Source: Lathyrus oleraceus
Taxonomy: Eukaryota; Streptophyta; Magnoliopsida; Fabales; Fabaceae
Reading direction: 5' to 3'
NCBI RefSeq assembly: GCF_024323335.1
Contig: NC_066579.1
Coordinates: 248,303,575 to 248,367,574 of the forward strand
Length of the DNA stretch: 64,000 nucleotides
Shown here: piece after piece, positions 10,763 through 21,112 of the stretch
Layout: each line of letters starts with the position of its first letter
How positions within the stretch are numbered: the stretch's first letter is position 1
Program-made: the position numbers and the translations under genes
The notes under the pieces: generated by a model
What the model was told of the DNA's origin: nothing
The model's input: the letters and a program-made list of their open reading frames with translations, nothing else
Database searches by the model: none

Positions 10763-10770
10763 TATAAAAG
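10763..10770 (+). promoter_or_regulatory. TATA box of LTR A
   Basis: TATAAAAG stands in a GC-richer context (CGCCTATAAAAGGATGC). It is followed by a long C-rich, G-poor stretch typical of a transcribed leader. It is the best promoter candidate of this LTR. Confidence 0.6.
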
Positions 10771-10799
10771 GATGCGTCGAATCATTGGGAAGGAAAAAG

Positions 10800-11345
10800 A
10801 AGAAATATACTGTTACCCTGCCGAAATCCCACTTCAACCATACCCCGTATGTCCAAACCCTCCGATCTACTTCCCACACACAGAACCATCACCATCTCCT
10901 TTTTCTTCTTCAATCGACCATCAACCATTCACCACCGCTAACGAAACAACCCCTCATAAACATTCCGCCGTCAAACCCTCGCCACCATCACCTTCGAACC
11001 ATGCGACCCTTTTTCTCTCCGATCTACCACCACGAAACCCTCACCGAAAATCTCCTTCCACAACCCACTCCAAATGACCGGCCACTGAACCGGATACATT
11101 TGCTAGCTCCCTCCGTTCGTCAACCATCTCCGTTTCACAACCGCACCTCACCTCTCAAACCCTCAACGACCGTCTCCTCCGGCTTCAACCGTCACCATTA
11201 AACCTCATTGTTCTTTACCGCCATCACTTCGCTTCACCGCCGTTGGATCCACACAAAAACCTAACAACTTCCGCAAAAAAACCAATCACCCACTTCCTTC
11301 CACCCCCAACAGCTACAACCGCCAGCAAACCCGACTCATTCTAAT
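10800..11345 (+). other. C-rich, G-poor leader of LTR A
   Basis: This stretch is strongly skewed towards C over G on the plus strand. As a result two overlapping frames (10772-11077 and 10785-11201) stay open and encode Pro/Ser/His-rich sequence. The openness follows from composition, so I treat it as untranslated R/U5 leader rather than genes. Confidence 0.5.
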
Positions 11346-12342
11346 GCTTGAATAAGTTTTTTGGTACATAACCTCCCCATATCTAAACCGAATAATCCAT
11401 GTCAACAAATGTTGCAACTCAACCATCACCAGTAGCTATACAGTACAAATTTTCAAACTTCATCATCACCATCTTTACGCTGAGTTCCGTGGCCGACGAT
11501 GCATCATCATGAAGGCGGAGACGCTTATGACCTGGACGATGCAGGGGAGGTTAAAATAAGTGTGAAAGTTGCGAACAACGTGATTTAGAAGTGGGTTTTG
11601 AAGCGATCCATTGAGTGATTTGTTCTGCTGGGGATGTGTAGGTACTGAAGCGATGGATTAGGTGATCCAGCTCTGAAAACTCCTTGCCTCTTTTGATTGG
11701 TTGAGAAAATCTTGTGCTAAACTTGTTTTCTTTTCTTTTCTTCTTTATACATTTGTTAATAGGGGTTAATTACATGATTAGTATAGTTAAGTGAGTTTTG
11801 GTAATTGGATTGTGTTTTGGGCCTGACCCAATTAATTGTTTGGGTACCATCACCCTCCAGTGCTTTGCTTGCACCCCTCCTGCTATTGGTTTATCACTAA
11901 TTTTTATTTCATCTCCTTTTCAATATAGTAATATAATATTTGCCACATTAGGATTTTTGCGAATGATATTAGGTATGTTGTCATCTCGTGAAAATTGGTT
12001 TGAGCACATTGTGGTTCACTTATTTCGTTCCATTTTGTCATCAATACAAAACCATGATTCAAACCACAAATAAATCATCCAATTCTCGATTTAACATTGA
12101 GCCTATTTTTTTAAACACCCTTGTAAGTCGATTGCTCTTAGCATCGCCATCAACCTCACATAGCTTACTCTTGGGCTTTCTTACAATGAGACCTATTCGG
12201 TTATTGATTAATCGTGTATATGAACAATACACTAAATAAAATTCATTTTATTCAATCAACACGAATTCAAACATTTTTCCAAACCATTCAATTTCAAAAG
12301 GATTTTCTCTCTTAACATAAATTTTGGGATGAAAAAGATATA

Positions 12343-13198
12343 GGAGGCGTTCCCCTCACAATTTCTCAATTACTCGAATCATTGGCGTACGCCATATTGC
12401 GCGAGTTCTTGTCACCCGATTAAATCTTAAATCACACAATTTCAAATCACTTTTCAAAATCAAATATAAATTCCAAATTCAAATTATCCAAACCATAACA
12501 CTTCAAATCATACTATTTCAAATCATTTCTACAAATTCCAAATCCTTTAATTCCATATTTCAGATGATCAGAGGATAGGAGGCGTACGCCTCACTATCTT
12601 TCGATCATTCAAATAATTGGCGTACGCCACATTGCTCGAATCTTTCATCATCGAATTAAAACCACAATTGAATAAACTCAAATCACCTTTAATACCAAAC
12701 ACCGTTTCAAAATAAACTATATAACTTAAACTTCAATAGAGAATGGGAGGCGTACGCCTCATCATTCCTTGATTATTTGAATAATTGGCGTACGCCACAT
12801 TGCTCAAATCATCGACTCTTCAAAACCTACCAATTCAAAATTCAAACTATTTTCGCAAATCACATACAAACATCTAAACATATCTTTTACAATTTAAACC
12901 TCGGATGACAAAAGATGGGAGGCGTTCGCCTCGCTATCTCTCGATTATTTGAATAATTGGCATACGCCACATTGCTCAAATTATCGACTTCCGACTAAAA
13001 CACGCTAAATAAACTTGGATAAGGGAATAGGTGGCGCACGCCTCATTATTCTTTGAATAAGCAAGTAGGAGGCATACGCCTCACTACCGTGCATATTCAA
13101 CATCCACAAACAAACTTTCAAAATAATTCAAACGAAAAGGGAGTACAAGGCGTTCGCCTTATTACTCCTCGAAGGAATTGGACGATTGGTGTACACCA
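12343..13198. repeat. Array of alternating GGAGGCGTACGCCTC / TTGGCGTACGCCA palindromes
   Basis: Palindromes of type 1 stand at 12343, 12578, 12746, 12918, 13030, 13068 and 13147. Type 2 stands at 12382, 12617, 12785, 12957 and 13186. Each type 1 site is followed 38-39 bp later by a type 2 site, and the pair recurs at about 170 bp in the centre of the array. The spacer is AT-rich. Variants (GGCGTTCGCC, GGCATACGCC, GGTGTACACC) mostly fit C-to-T or G-to-A change at CpG. The array is in the transcribed part of LTR A, 1.6-2.4 kb downstream of the TATA box. Confidence 0.9.
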
Positions 13199-13488
13199 CA
13201 TTGCTCAATCTTTCGTCGTTCTTCAAAAAACATCTCAAACACATTAAACCTAACTTCTCACCCCCGCGCGATCGAAACCAATCAAACATCCAACACATCA
13301 AATCAACTTGTCACCCCCGCGTGACCAAAACCCTCTTTCAAAAAGAACACTGTTAATCCCTTCTAATGCGCACAACAAACCAGTGCTAGAGCCTCCACCG
13401 AGAGTAGACAAGCCAGCGTTTAGCCGTTAGAACGCCGACCTACACAGTCGTTCATCAAACAAAACACACCAAATATTCGTAGTAGCCC

Positions 13489-13541
13489 GAACTACGAATG
13501 CTCTGATTTCCTTATTGCACCATAAGGATACGTAGGCAGGA
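13489..13541 (+). other. Conserved LTR stem-loop (A copy)
   Basis: GAACTACG opens the element. The outer stem is CTACG (13492-13496) with CGTAG (13531-13535). The inner stem is TCCTTAT (13509-13515) with ATAAGGA (13522-13528) and a 6-nt loop TGCACC. Conserved CTCTGAT lies in the 5' arm and GGCAGGAG follows the stem. Copies with different but still paired inner stems occur in LTRs G and F, which favours an RNA structure in the LTR transcript. Confidence 0.75.
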
Positions 13542-13704
13542 GATTGCTGTATCTTCACGAGCACACTAATAAAAAACCTCTCATTTCCCCTCCTGAGGTC
13601 TTCATCCATATTTATCATCAATTCCAATTACTCAAAGCAAGCAAATAACAGTCAAATAGCAAATCAGACTAAAAGGTTCCCGTTGAGTACAACGAACGTG
13701 AGGG

Positions 13705-13846
13705 GTGCTAATACCTTCCCCTTGCAAAATTGACTCCCGAACTCGAATATGGTTGCGACGACCATTATTCTATTTTCTTAAAGATTTTCTCGATATTTTC
13801 CTATTCCTTCATTGGAATGAATAAAGTTCGGTGGCGACTTTGTTTG
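13705..13846 (+). other. Conserved tail block of Ogre-type LTR (A copy)
   Basis: GGGGTGCTAATACCTTCCCC, GACTCCCGAACTCG, TTGGAATGAATAAAG (a poly(A)-signal-like word) and TGGCGACTTTGTTTG (13832-13846). The last word resembles the PBS located 78 bp further on. Confidence 0.75.
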
Positions 13847-13909
13847 AACAACATTTTTTCCGTGTTCCATCGCGAGGGATCGCATTATCATTTTCGAGGT
13901 GCGACAGAC

Positions 13910-13926
13910 TGGCGACTCTGCTGAGG
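13910..13926 (+). promoter_or_regulatory. Primer binding site of element A
   Basis: TGGCGACTCTGCTGAGG starts three bases after the LTR end. Ogre/Tat elements are reported to use a tRNA-Arg primer, and this PBS has the form found next to Ogre LTRs. The exact tRNA cannot be confirmed without a tRNA set. Confidence 0.75.
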
Positions 13927-14137
13927 ACCCTGCTTCAAGCAAGAGAGAGTCTAGCCTAACTTAGTTTGATTTTGCTATGACTGTCAGAAAATATTCTTTT
14001 CTTCCATGTTTATTTCTCTGTATCTTATTATGATTGTTTATGTTGTATGTGATTTTTGCTATAATATGGGACTTGATGTCTGCTGTGAGACAAGCTTCAT
14101 ACCCGAGCTTCGAGAAAAAACTTAGAATCCGAAGTTG

Positions 14138-14470
14138 TGTAGTATTGAACCGAGGGGTGTACACCTCATTGGACAATACGAAGACTCCATCTAGAATAGA
14201 TCTGTTTGGAGTTTCCATCACAATATGGCTAGCCCATTATTGTGGGGAGGTTCTAAATACGACCCGTGACTCTGGGAACCTCGCCTTAAACCCAGGTTTT
14301 GTTTTCATGATTGGCGATTATGTAGTATTGAACCAAAGGGTCTACACCCTGTTCGAACAATACGAGAATCCCACTTAGATTAGATCATTTCAAAACTCCC
14401 ATCACGATGTGGCTAGCCCACCATTGCGAGGAAGTTTTGAACTTGATCCGTGAGTCTAAGTTCTTTCCTT
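14138..14470 (+). repeat. 183-bp tandem duplication in the leader of element A
   Basis: Two diverged copies start with TGTAGTATTGAACC at 14138 and 14321. Both contain ATGGCTAGCCCA, a GGTTCTAAA/AGTTTTGAA word and CCGTGA. The first has a palindrome GGTGTACACC at 14156-14165. The rest of the leader (13927-14754) shows no other feature; gag-like codons in the gag frame may begin shortly before 14755. Confidence 0.7.
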
Positions 14471-14754
14471 GAAAACATAACTTTAGAACCTACCTTTGGG
14501 GATTTCTAGTAATCAGAGAAACCTTTGCTTCTTCCAGTTATACTGATGCACTTGGCATGTGGATAATTTTGAGTCTGTATTCCTCTGTGAAAAAAACATG
14601 GCAAAACTTCATGCATTTGCATATCATCAACATGCATTGCATATCATCTTCCGGAAACAAAAAACTTACACCATATTCTACCCTTTGTCCAGTAACACTG
14701 ACTACTCGACACCGGTACGAGACACGCCGCAATTACAAGATTACACTTGAATAG

Positions 14755-16356
14755 TTGGAAGCAAATCAGGTTTCGATGAGGACAGATATTGACTCCATGC
14801 AGGAAAAGATGGATCGTTTGCTTGAGACCATGTTACTCTTGGCCCAAAAGGAAAAAGATGCTGAGACCAGTGCCGAAGCCAGGAAAGTTGCTGCCCAGTT
14901 TGGATCACCATCACTTAGCATCCCTGGAGTAACTGAACTTGATGGTAACCCCGCCCATCCTGGAGGAGGACCTATCCCTATTCCGATCCCCATGGTCAAC
15001 ATGAATCCCCGTGACCATTCTGCTACATCTGCTCGACATGGATCTATGATGGGTGATGAGGATCCATATGACACCTTCTTCATGCCACAACCCGCCAAAC
15101 TTGCTGTTGGAGGTATCCCAGACCCAGCTGTTGAGAGACTTCATGCTCTTGAAGAGAAATTCAAGTCCTTGGAGGTTCACGTTACTCCAGGTTTGGACGT
15201 CGTTGATATGTGCCTGGTGCCAGGACTCGTGATTCCACAAAAAATCAAAGTCCCAGACTTTGACAAATACAAAGGGATCAGCTGCCCGAGAACTCACCTC
15301 AGAGCCTACTGTCGTAAAATGGTCGCCCACATCAGTAATGATCAACTCCTGATTCATTACTTCCAAGATAGTCTCAGTGGGGCATCCTTGGAGTGGTACA
15401 TGCAACTGGAGAGAGGACAGGTCCAATCATGGAGAGACCTTGTTGAAGCCTTCCAAAGGAATTATCAATACAACACTGATCTAGCACCCAACCGCACCCA
15501 GTTGCAAGACATGACTCAACGCAACAATGAGTCATTCAAGGAATACGCCCAGTGTTGGAGAGAGCTAGCAGCTCGTGTCCAACCCCCTCTCCTTGACAAG
15601 GAGTTGATTGATATGTTTATGGGAACCCTGCACGCCCAATACATGGAAAAGATGGTAGGGTCTAGTTTCTCAACTTTTGCTGAGGTTGTCTCTGTGGGAG
15701 AACGAATTGAAAGCCAAATCAAGAAGGGAAAGCTACCTTGCGCTGCCAATGCTTCAAGTGGGATGAAGAAACCCTATCCCAATCTCCCAAAGAAGCCAGA
15801 AGGTCAAACCAATGCCATAAAGGTCGGAGGAGGATATAGGGCACATCTGAATGTTCCTATGCCTTATCACCAGACTGCCGCTGTCATCCCAACACCGTAT
15901 CAGCCACCACATCAGCAACCCTATCAACAACCATATCAGCAACAATATCAACAGCTTTATCAACAGCCAGCTTACCAAAAACAACATCAGAATCAACAGC
16001 AACGTGCTCTACAACCACGTTAACCCAATCAGCAGAGGGCAAGGAAGCCAGAAAGACATTTCGATCCTCTGCCAGTACCATATAGCAAGATCCTCCCCTA
16101 CCTGCTAAAGGATGGATCGATTGTTCTGAAGGAGATAACACCTGCAACTCCACCATATCCTTCAGGCTATGATGCCAATGCTCACTGTGAGTATCATATG
16201 AGTGCTCCAGGGCACACAATAGAAAATTGCAAGGCCTTAAAGCACAAGGTCCAAGATTTGATTGACAATAAGGCAGTTACTTTCACGCCAGTTAGGCCAA
16301 ATGTTGCAACCAATCCCATACCGGCGCATGCAGAGTCGAGTGAAGCTCGAAGATAA
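14755..16356 (+). CDS. gag: Gag of element A (one in-frame stop)
   Basis: The structural protein of an Ogre-type retrotransposon, forming the cytoplasmic particle. The frame is 533 codons with a single internal TAA at 16021-16023, which fits CAA-to-TAA. The first ATG in frame is at 14776; an in-frame TAG lies at 14752. An N-terminal coiled coil (about residues 8-45) is followed by an acidic and Pro-rich linker and the retrotransposon gag core (about 150-325) with PDFDKYKGIS, LLIHYFQDSLSGASLEWYM and FKEYAQCWRELAARV. Then come a Gln/Tyr/Pro-rich stretch (about 380-420) and a non-canonical zinc-binding motif CEYHMSAPGHTIENC near residue 478. Gag of element B aligns but is wrecked. Apart from the one stop this copy is the best preserved ORF in the window. 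The TAA could be a simple mutation; read-through is possible but unsupported. Confidence 0.88.
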
Positions 16357-18170
16357 AGCCTCTCACCAGCCTGAACAAGCAGAAAAACTCCCAACAAAGA
16401 GTCAAGAAACGAAGTCCCGTTTCTTTGAATGAAGGCAATCATTATGCCATTTTTACCATTTTGCATTCTTGTAATTTGATCTTGTTTGTCTAAGTACTGT
16501 ATGCTTTGAACATTGTTGTTTGTATTTGGTCTTATTAATGGGATAAATATGCATGCTTTGAATCAATCTTTCATATTCACTCATCTATCACATTTGCAAA
16601 TCACAAACACATACTTTTTCACTTCACCTCCTTTATCACACTATTGTTAGTAAATGTTGGAAGGAGGATGACGAAAACACAATACTCATAATTGCTGATC
16701 GTATGCTTTTTGGATAAAATCCTACTAATGATGTACAGGCATTGTTTCAAATTCCCAACACTGGAGAGATAAGGAGTTAATCCCTATTCAACCACTTCGA
16801 GCCTAGAAGTAGGAGTTTCTTTCGAATCTATAAAACCCTTACGCTCAACCTGGGGCAGGGTAGTGTTCAGTTGATTTGACTACACATATGAATTACAAAG
16901 ACGAAATATCCCATACAAGGATCAACCATATGACATTCTTCACACACATCTTGAAGTGTCGAACGAACCATACAAACCCAAATTTTATGTCGGTTGTTCT
17001 TCAATGACCAATGACTTGGCAGTCATAAATTCAAAAAAAAAATCAAAGAAAAAGCCCGCCAAGTCCAACACCCTAAAAGGAGACTTAGGCAAAAACAGGG
17101 GCAATCCCGATGGATTAAAGCTTCAAACAAAGCAGTCCATGCAAAAGTTAGGGATCAAAACAAAATCGAAAGAGACAATGAAAGTCTCCAACAAAACAAA
17201 ACAAGATTCAGTGACCACCATACCAAAATCAAAGGGTCACCTACATCCAAAAAATGAAATAAGGTGGCTGCCATTCCAAGAGACCTTGGATCACCATCTT
17301 TATCCTTACACCTGCAAAAGACGAATGTGTGTGAATTAACTGAATATAGGATTGGAGATCATCATGAAGAAGGGGTGGGTTAAAATAAACTTTGAGCCTT
17401 ATATCCTTTTGTTTCAAATAACCATGAACCAAGCCACGTTACAACCCTCAAAAGACCTAATTGAAGTAAGGTTTGTTCTAAAAGCATACTACAACAAGGT
17501 TGAGTAAACTGACTCCTAGAGATTTGTTAATATTCTATTCTCACCATATCACTCACACGCTAGCTAAATCCAGCACCACGATTGGACTCATGATCCACTC
17601 GCCACACACTACCACAACACTCCAAATGAATGATTGTTTTTCAAAACTTGCATAATTGTTGCATTAAAATCACCATTTCTTGAATAACAATTCTTAATTG
17701 TCAGTCAGTACTTGACATCGAGCAAATTCCAACAAGAGGCAATTCAAGGGGCACTTGATCGTTGGTGTTGACAATAATCAGGACCGTCTCAGGGATTAGA
17801 TACACGACATCTTTTGATCATATTGACTTAAGAAGTAGTCAGTATAAGACAAACCTCCAAGTATCGGTCGAGCATGGAGGAAAAGTACTTCAGTACTCAA
17901 CCCATCTGGGGCAAGTCCCCCAAAGGCTAATCAGGGGAAGATCATTGCAAGATTCAGGAGCTGGGAAAAAACAGTCTCAAACCATGTCATGGGATAATCA
18001 CTCCTAGAGCTTCCTTTCAAGGAGAATGTCATTTGAACACCCTAATCAGGGGACAAGACAAGTTGCAAGGGGCAAGTTCCCTTCATACCTTCAAGTCAGT
18101 CTAGCAGATTGCATCAAGACATTAGTGATTGCTTGAATTCACAACCAAAACGTCGAAAGTTCATACCAGT
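16357..18170 (+). other. Non-coding region after gag A, pol absent
   Basis: No frame with pol motifs on either strand. At 17040-17165 the words GGAGACTTAGGCAAAAAC, CCCGATGGATTAAAG and CATGCAAAAGTTAGGGATC correspond in order to the block that follows integrase in C (5555-5735) and B (45217-45420). GGGGCAAG words near 17906-17915 and 18070 resemble polypurine tracts, but no LTR start TGTNNNACCCC follows. Boundaries are unresolved. Confidence 0.55.
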
Positions 18171-18320
18171 ACAATACCATACCTTGACAAGAATCCTTAG
18201 GGCACGTCAAAAGCACAATTTGACAAAATTAAAAGGCATTTTAATTCATTTTTAAATTGATTTTTAATTGAATAAATGCTTGAAAGTTATGCTGAGCCAT
18301 TTTTATGGTCTTGTGATGTT

Positions 18321-18370
18321 TGACTTTCTGGTTGGCCTTGATCATGGTTGATTTGACCCTTGCTTGACCA
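18321..18370 (+). promoter_or_regulatory. W-box cluster (TTGACT, TTGACC, TTGACC)
   Basis: TTGACT at 18321, TTGACC at 18354 and TTGACC at 18365. It resembles the clusters in LTRs A, G and F and supports reading this region as Ogre-type LTR U3. WRKY binding is an inference. Confidence 0.35.
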
Positions 18371-20017
18371 ATACTGTTGGATTTAGGGGATTGATGAAAT
18401 GTACATTTCATCTCCCCAAATAAATGGATAGTATTGATCAGATGAAATTCCTCCCGTGATCAATTTGGATTTTATCTCCCCTTCCCTCTTCATCTTCATC
18501 CTTATTCTTCCATAATCCATCATTGACCAATGAAATCTCTTCATGTCTAATGCTAGTTGATTCATCAATGACCTTGTGTTAGCCGAATCAACATGAGCCA
18601 GACTGAGATATGTCCTTCCCCCATTTCTTTTAGTGTGTGGTATGTTTTAGGAGTTTGGTTCTTTGTACCAAATCTGCAACATGCATTAACACTTATATTT
18701 TTATTTACCGACCTCAGATAGTTGCGACTTCTACATAAGGCCAATTACGATTGCTTAATATAGAGCTAAATTTGATCAAGAAGGCATAGCATTCTAGTAA
18801 GTGAGATTGTAAGCCTCTCATTCTTAATGGCATTGTGTGGAGACTTGAAAGTTTTTTCCTTTCATAAGAGCTAGTGGCATACTTGTTGAATTATCCAAGT
18901 TGGAGCCCTTCTTATGGATGATATCTTTGTTCAAGGATTCATACTTGTGAATGAATGGTTGAGTGTTTTCCAAAGAATGACTTAACAAAATTAAAACTCT
19001 ATACTAACATTTAACTAACACTTGACTAAATTTTATTCATTTTGCTTTTACTTTCAAGTCATTTACTTTATGCAATTTAAATTTCAAGTCATTTACCATT
19101 CATCTGCCATTTACATTTCATGCAACATGTTTATGTTTCCGTTCTTTTCACTTTGCTCACTTGAGCCATATCTTTTGATTGTATATATTTGTTTGTTTGT
19201 TTTGATTTTGTTTGTGGTCTTAGGACCCTAAAATACATAATAACAACAAAAACCCTAAAAAAATGTTGGTGGACTGTGGATCTTGATCTGAACTTTTGGA
19301 CTTAGGATATGCAACTCCCCTATGCTTTAAGGACTTGGCCAATGCCACTATATGAGACTGAGCTATCTTTAACCATGCCTTTGATTCATCTGCTAATCTG
19401 CCTTTGTGCTTAATTGTTATTTTGTTATTATGTCTGATGTTTTGTTCTGAGTTGATCAAGGAATAGTTCATCTGCTACATAGGAAGATACTGAAGACCCT
19501 ATGCTATTGGAATGCTTGAAGACTCTACCGCTATAGAAATTAAGTGGAGACTTTGTTAGGGATTAGTCGTCAGTGGGTTTATCCTACTTTATATGTGTAT
19601 ATATGTGTATATTTAATGTTTGTTTGTATATATTGTTTGTGTGATATGATATGTCTGTTGTTCTTGGTGATCTCTATGTGGTGAGACAAGTTCTAACACT
19701 AACTTGAGTGCAATTAAGATAAGAGGATGGTATAATCATGTTCAAATTGTGTGGAGTAGTCCTTAAAAAGTTGGCTTGAGACCCATCTACTCAATGGAGA
19801 CCTCTTTAGAGTTACTGATGTCACACAAGTAATTTGTGGATAGGCATTACTTTCTCTAATTTGGGGGTCCGAGAAGCCGAGAACCATAGAAAATTTAACC
19901 CAACTTGGCCTATTTAGGATATAGTGCGAAGACTGTTCAAGTGTAGACTTGATCGTAGTTGTTATGCGATACTACATTCAGAAGAGTTTCTCTTTAGAAT
20001 AGTATGGGTTGATGAGT

Positions 20018-20022
20018 CAGTC
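20018..20022. repeat. Target-site duplication CAGTC, left of SIRE-2
   Basis: CAGTC immediately precedes TGTAGGAACAAAG and is repeated at 30234-30238 after the 3' LTR. Confidence 0.95.
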
Positions 20023-21030
20023 TGTAGGAACAAAGTTGGTTCTATAATGTATCTCTAAGATTTTGATGATAACAAAGGATGAAACAAAAATGGTACCCTA
20101 ACGAAATTTTTCTTAAGTGTGCAGGGCTCTGATCGAACAATCAAATAGATAAAAGCATCAGATACAGAATCCAACAATTAGATACTAACTCATAGGAAAC
20201 GCGTATAGAAGGTTCTGACTCTGATCAATGCAGGTACTAGCAAAACATAAAGAAGTCAGAAACTCTGTTAAAGAAGATTGAATCCAGACTCTGAATCTGA
20301 AGAAGTCAAGAGTATAGAGAAACTCTGACTTAGTCAGATAGAAGCAACCTCTTAAGTTTGAACTCTGACTAACTAGACTCTGATACAGATTCACCAGCTC
20401 AGAACACATAACCATGAAGAAATCTGTTTTTAGAAAGAAACTATTTCTAGAAGGAAATTATAACGAGTTCAAAACTGTTTTAGAAAGAAACAAGGAGAGT
20501 AATGACAATAAACATTCTTCAATGACCAAGATCCTGTCATCATTCAACGGTTCTCTCAAACTACTATATAAAGGACGAAATACTTCAAAAGAGGACACAC
20601 CAGAGACACAGAAGAATACAAAAACTCTCATTCATTCTCCCTTACGTTTTCACGAGCTGCTGCTCTTACGTGAAAAACTGTTGTTCTTATAGCTCTGTAA
20701 TATTTGCTTTTTGTTAGAAGCACGTTGCATTACAATCATATTTTTGTTAAGATACTTCCTCAAGTGACTATGTGCAGTCTGAATACTTGAGAGGGCTAAG
20801 TGATTATTCTCTTAGACAATTGTTTGTGTAATCTTTCAAGATTAGTGGATTAAGTCCTTTTTGAAGGCGAAATCACCTTGGCCGGGTGGACTGGAGTAAC
20901 TTTGAATTTCAAGTGAACCAGTATAAAATTCTGTGTAAATCTGTTTTTATTCTGTGTTTGTCTAATCTGTCAAAAAGATTTTTTTTTCCAAAACAATTCA
21001 AACCCCCTTTCTTGTTTTTCTCTACCTTCA
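20023..21030 (+). repeat. 5' LTR of SIRE-2 (1008 bp)
   Basis: TGTAGGAACAAAGTTGG to CTACCTTCA. It is collinear with the 3' LTR at 29229-30233. It holds a TATA box at 20565 and the conserved block at 20844-20902. Confidence 0.95.
20565..20572 (+). promoter_or_regulatory. TATA box of SIRE-2 5' LTR
   Basis: TATATAAA within CTACTATATAAAGGACG, also present at 29768-29775 in the 3' LTR. Confidence 0.75.
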
Positions 21031-21032
21031 AA

Positions 21033-21044
21033 TGGTATCAGAGC
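21033..21044 (+). promoter_or_regulatory. Primer binding site of SIRE-2 (initiator tRNA-Met)
   Basis: TGGTATCAGAGC starts two bases after the LTR end. It is the standard complement of the 3' end of plant initiator tRNA-Met used by Ty1/copia elements. Confidence 0.95.
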
Positions 21045-21112
21045 TCCGGCTCTGTTATTGATTTTTTAATCAAACACTTAATAGTGTAGAGAGATCCAGC
21101 GTGAGAAAAACT

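Larger units (their letters stand above)
8437..13906 (+). repeat. 5' LTR of element A (5470 bp)
   Basis: It starts TGTCATACCCCAATTTTG and ends GCGACA at 13906, just before the PBS. The start fits the TGTNNNACCCC pattern of other Ogre-type LTRs here (B, G and, with one change, F). The length fits Ogre LTRs of Fabeae, which are typically 5-6 kb. It contains a W-box cluster, a possible captured coding fragment, a TATA box, a C-rich leader, a palindrome array, a conserved stem-loop and the conserved tail block. Stretches 9520-10740 and 11350-12340 hold no other recognisable feature. Confidence 0.88.
8437..18170 (+). mobile_element. Ogre/Tat-type element A (gag-only; right end uncertain)
   Basis: A 5.47-kb 5' LTR is followed by a PBS at 13910, a leader, a gag ORF, and then non-coding sequence resembling the post-integrase tract of B and C. 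No protease, RT, RNase H or integrase was found between gag and that tract. No 3' LTR starting TGTCATACCCC was seen, so the right boundary is a guess. The element lies inside the 3' LTR of C. It looks like a non-autonomous gag-only derivative. Confidence 0.65.
18171..20022 (+). other. LTR-like sequence and leader of element B, left part
   Basis: 18240-19680 reads like Ogre LTR U3/U5 text: a W-box cluster, AT-rich stretches and many TTTGTTTG words. 19690-20022 is leader sequence that continues at 30239 after SIRE-2. No LTR terminus, PBS or ORF could be placed. The LTR/leader boundary is not visible to me. Confidence 0.45.

Noticed and set aside
10772..11201. Two overlapping Pro-rich ORFs (101 and 138 codons)
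   Set aside because: The stretch is C-rich and G-poor, which keeps frames open by composition. It directly follows a TATA box and fits an LTR leader; no domain is recognisable.
16021..16023. Programmed read-through at the gag A stop
   Set aside because: The TAA fits a simple C-to-T change, and no read-through context is visible. It is noted only as a possibility.
15754..16219. Minus-strand Leu- and Val-rich ORFs opposite gag A
   Set aside because: They are antisense shadows of the Gln/Tyr/Pro-rich gag stretch (CAG/CAA repeats read backwards).
18383..19471. Small ORFs in the A/B junction region
   Set aside because: Short, without family features, and in LTR-like AT-rich sequence.
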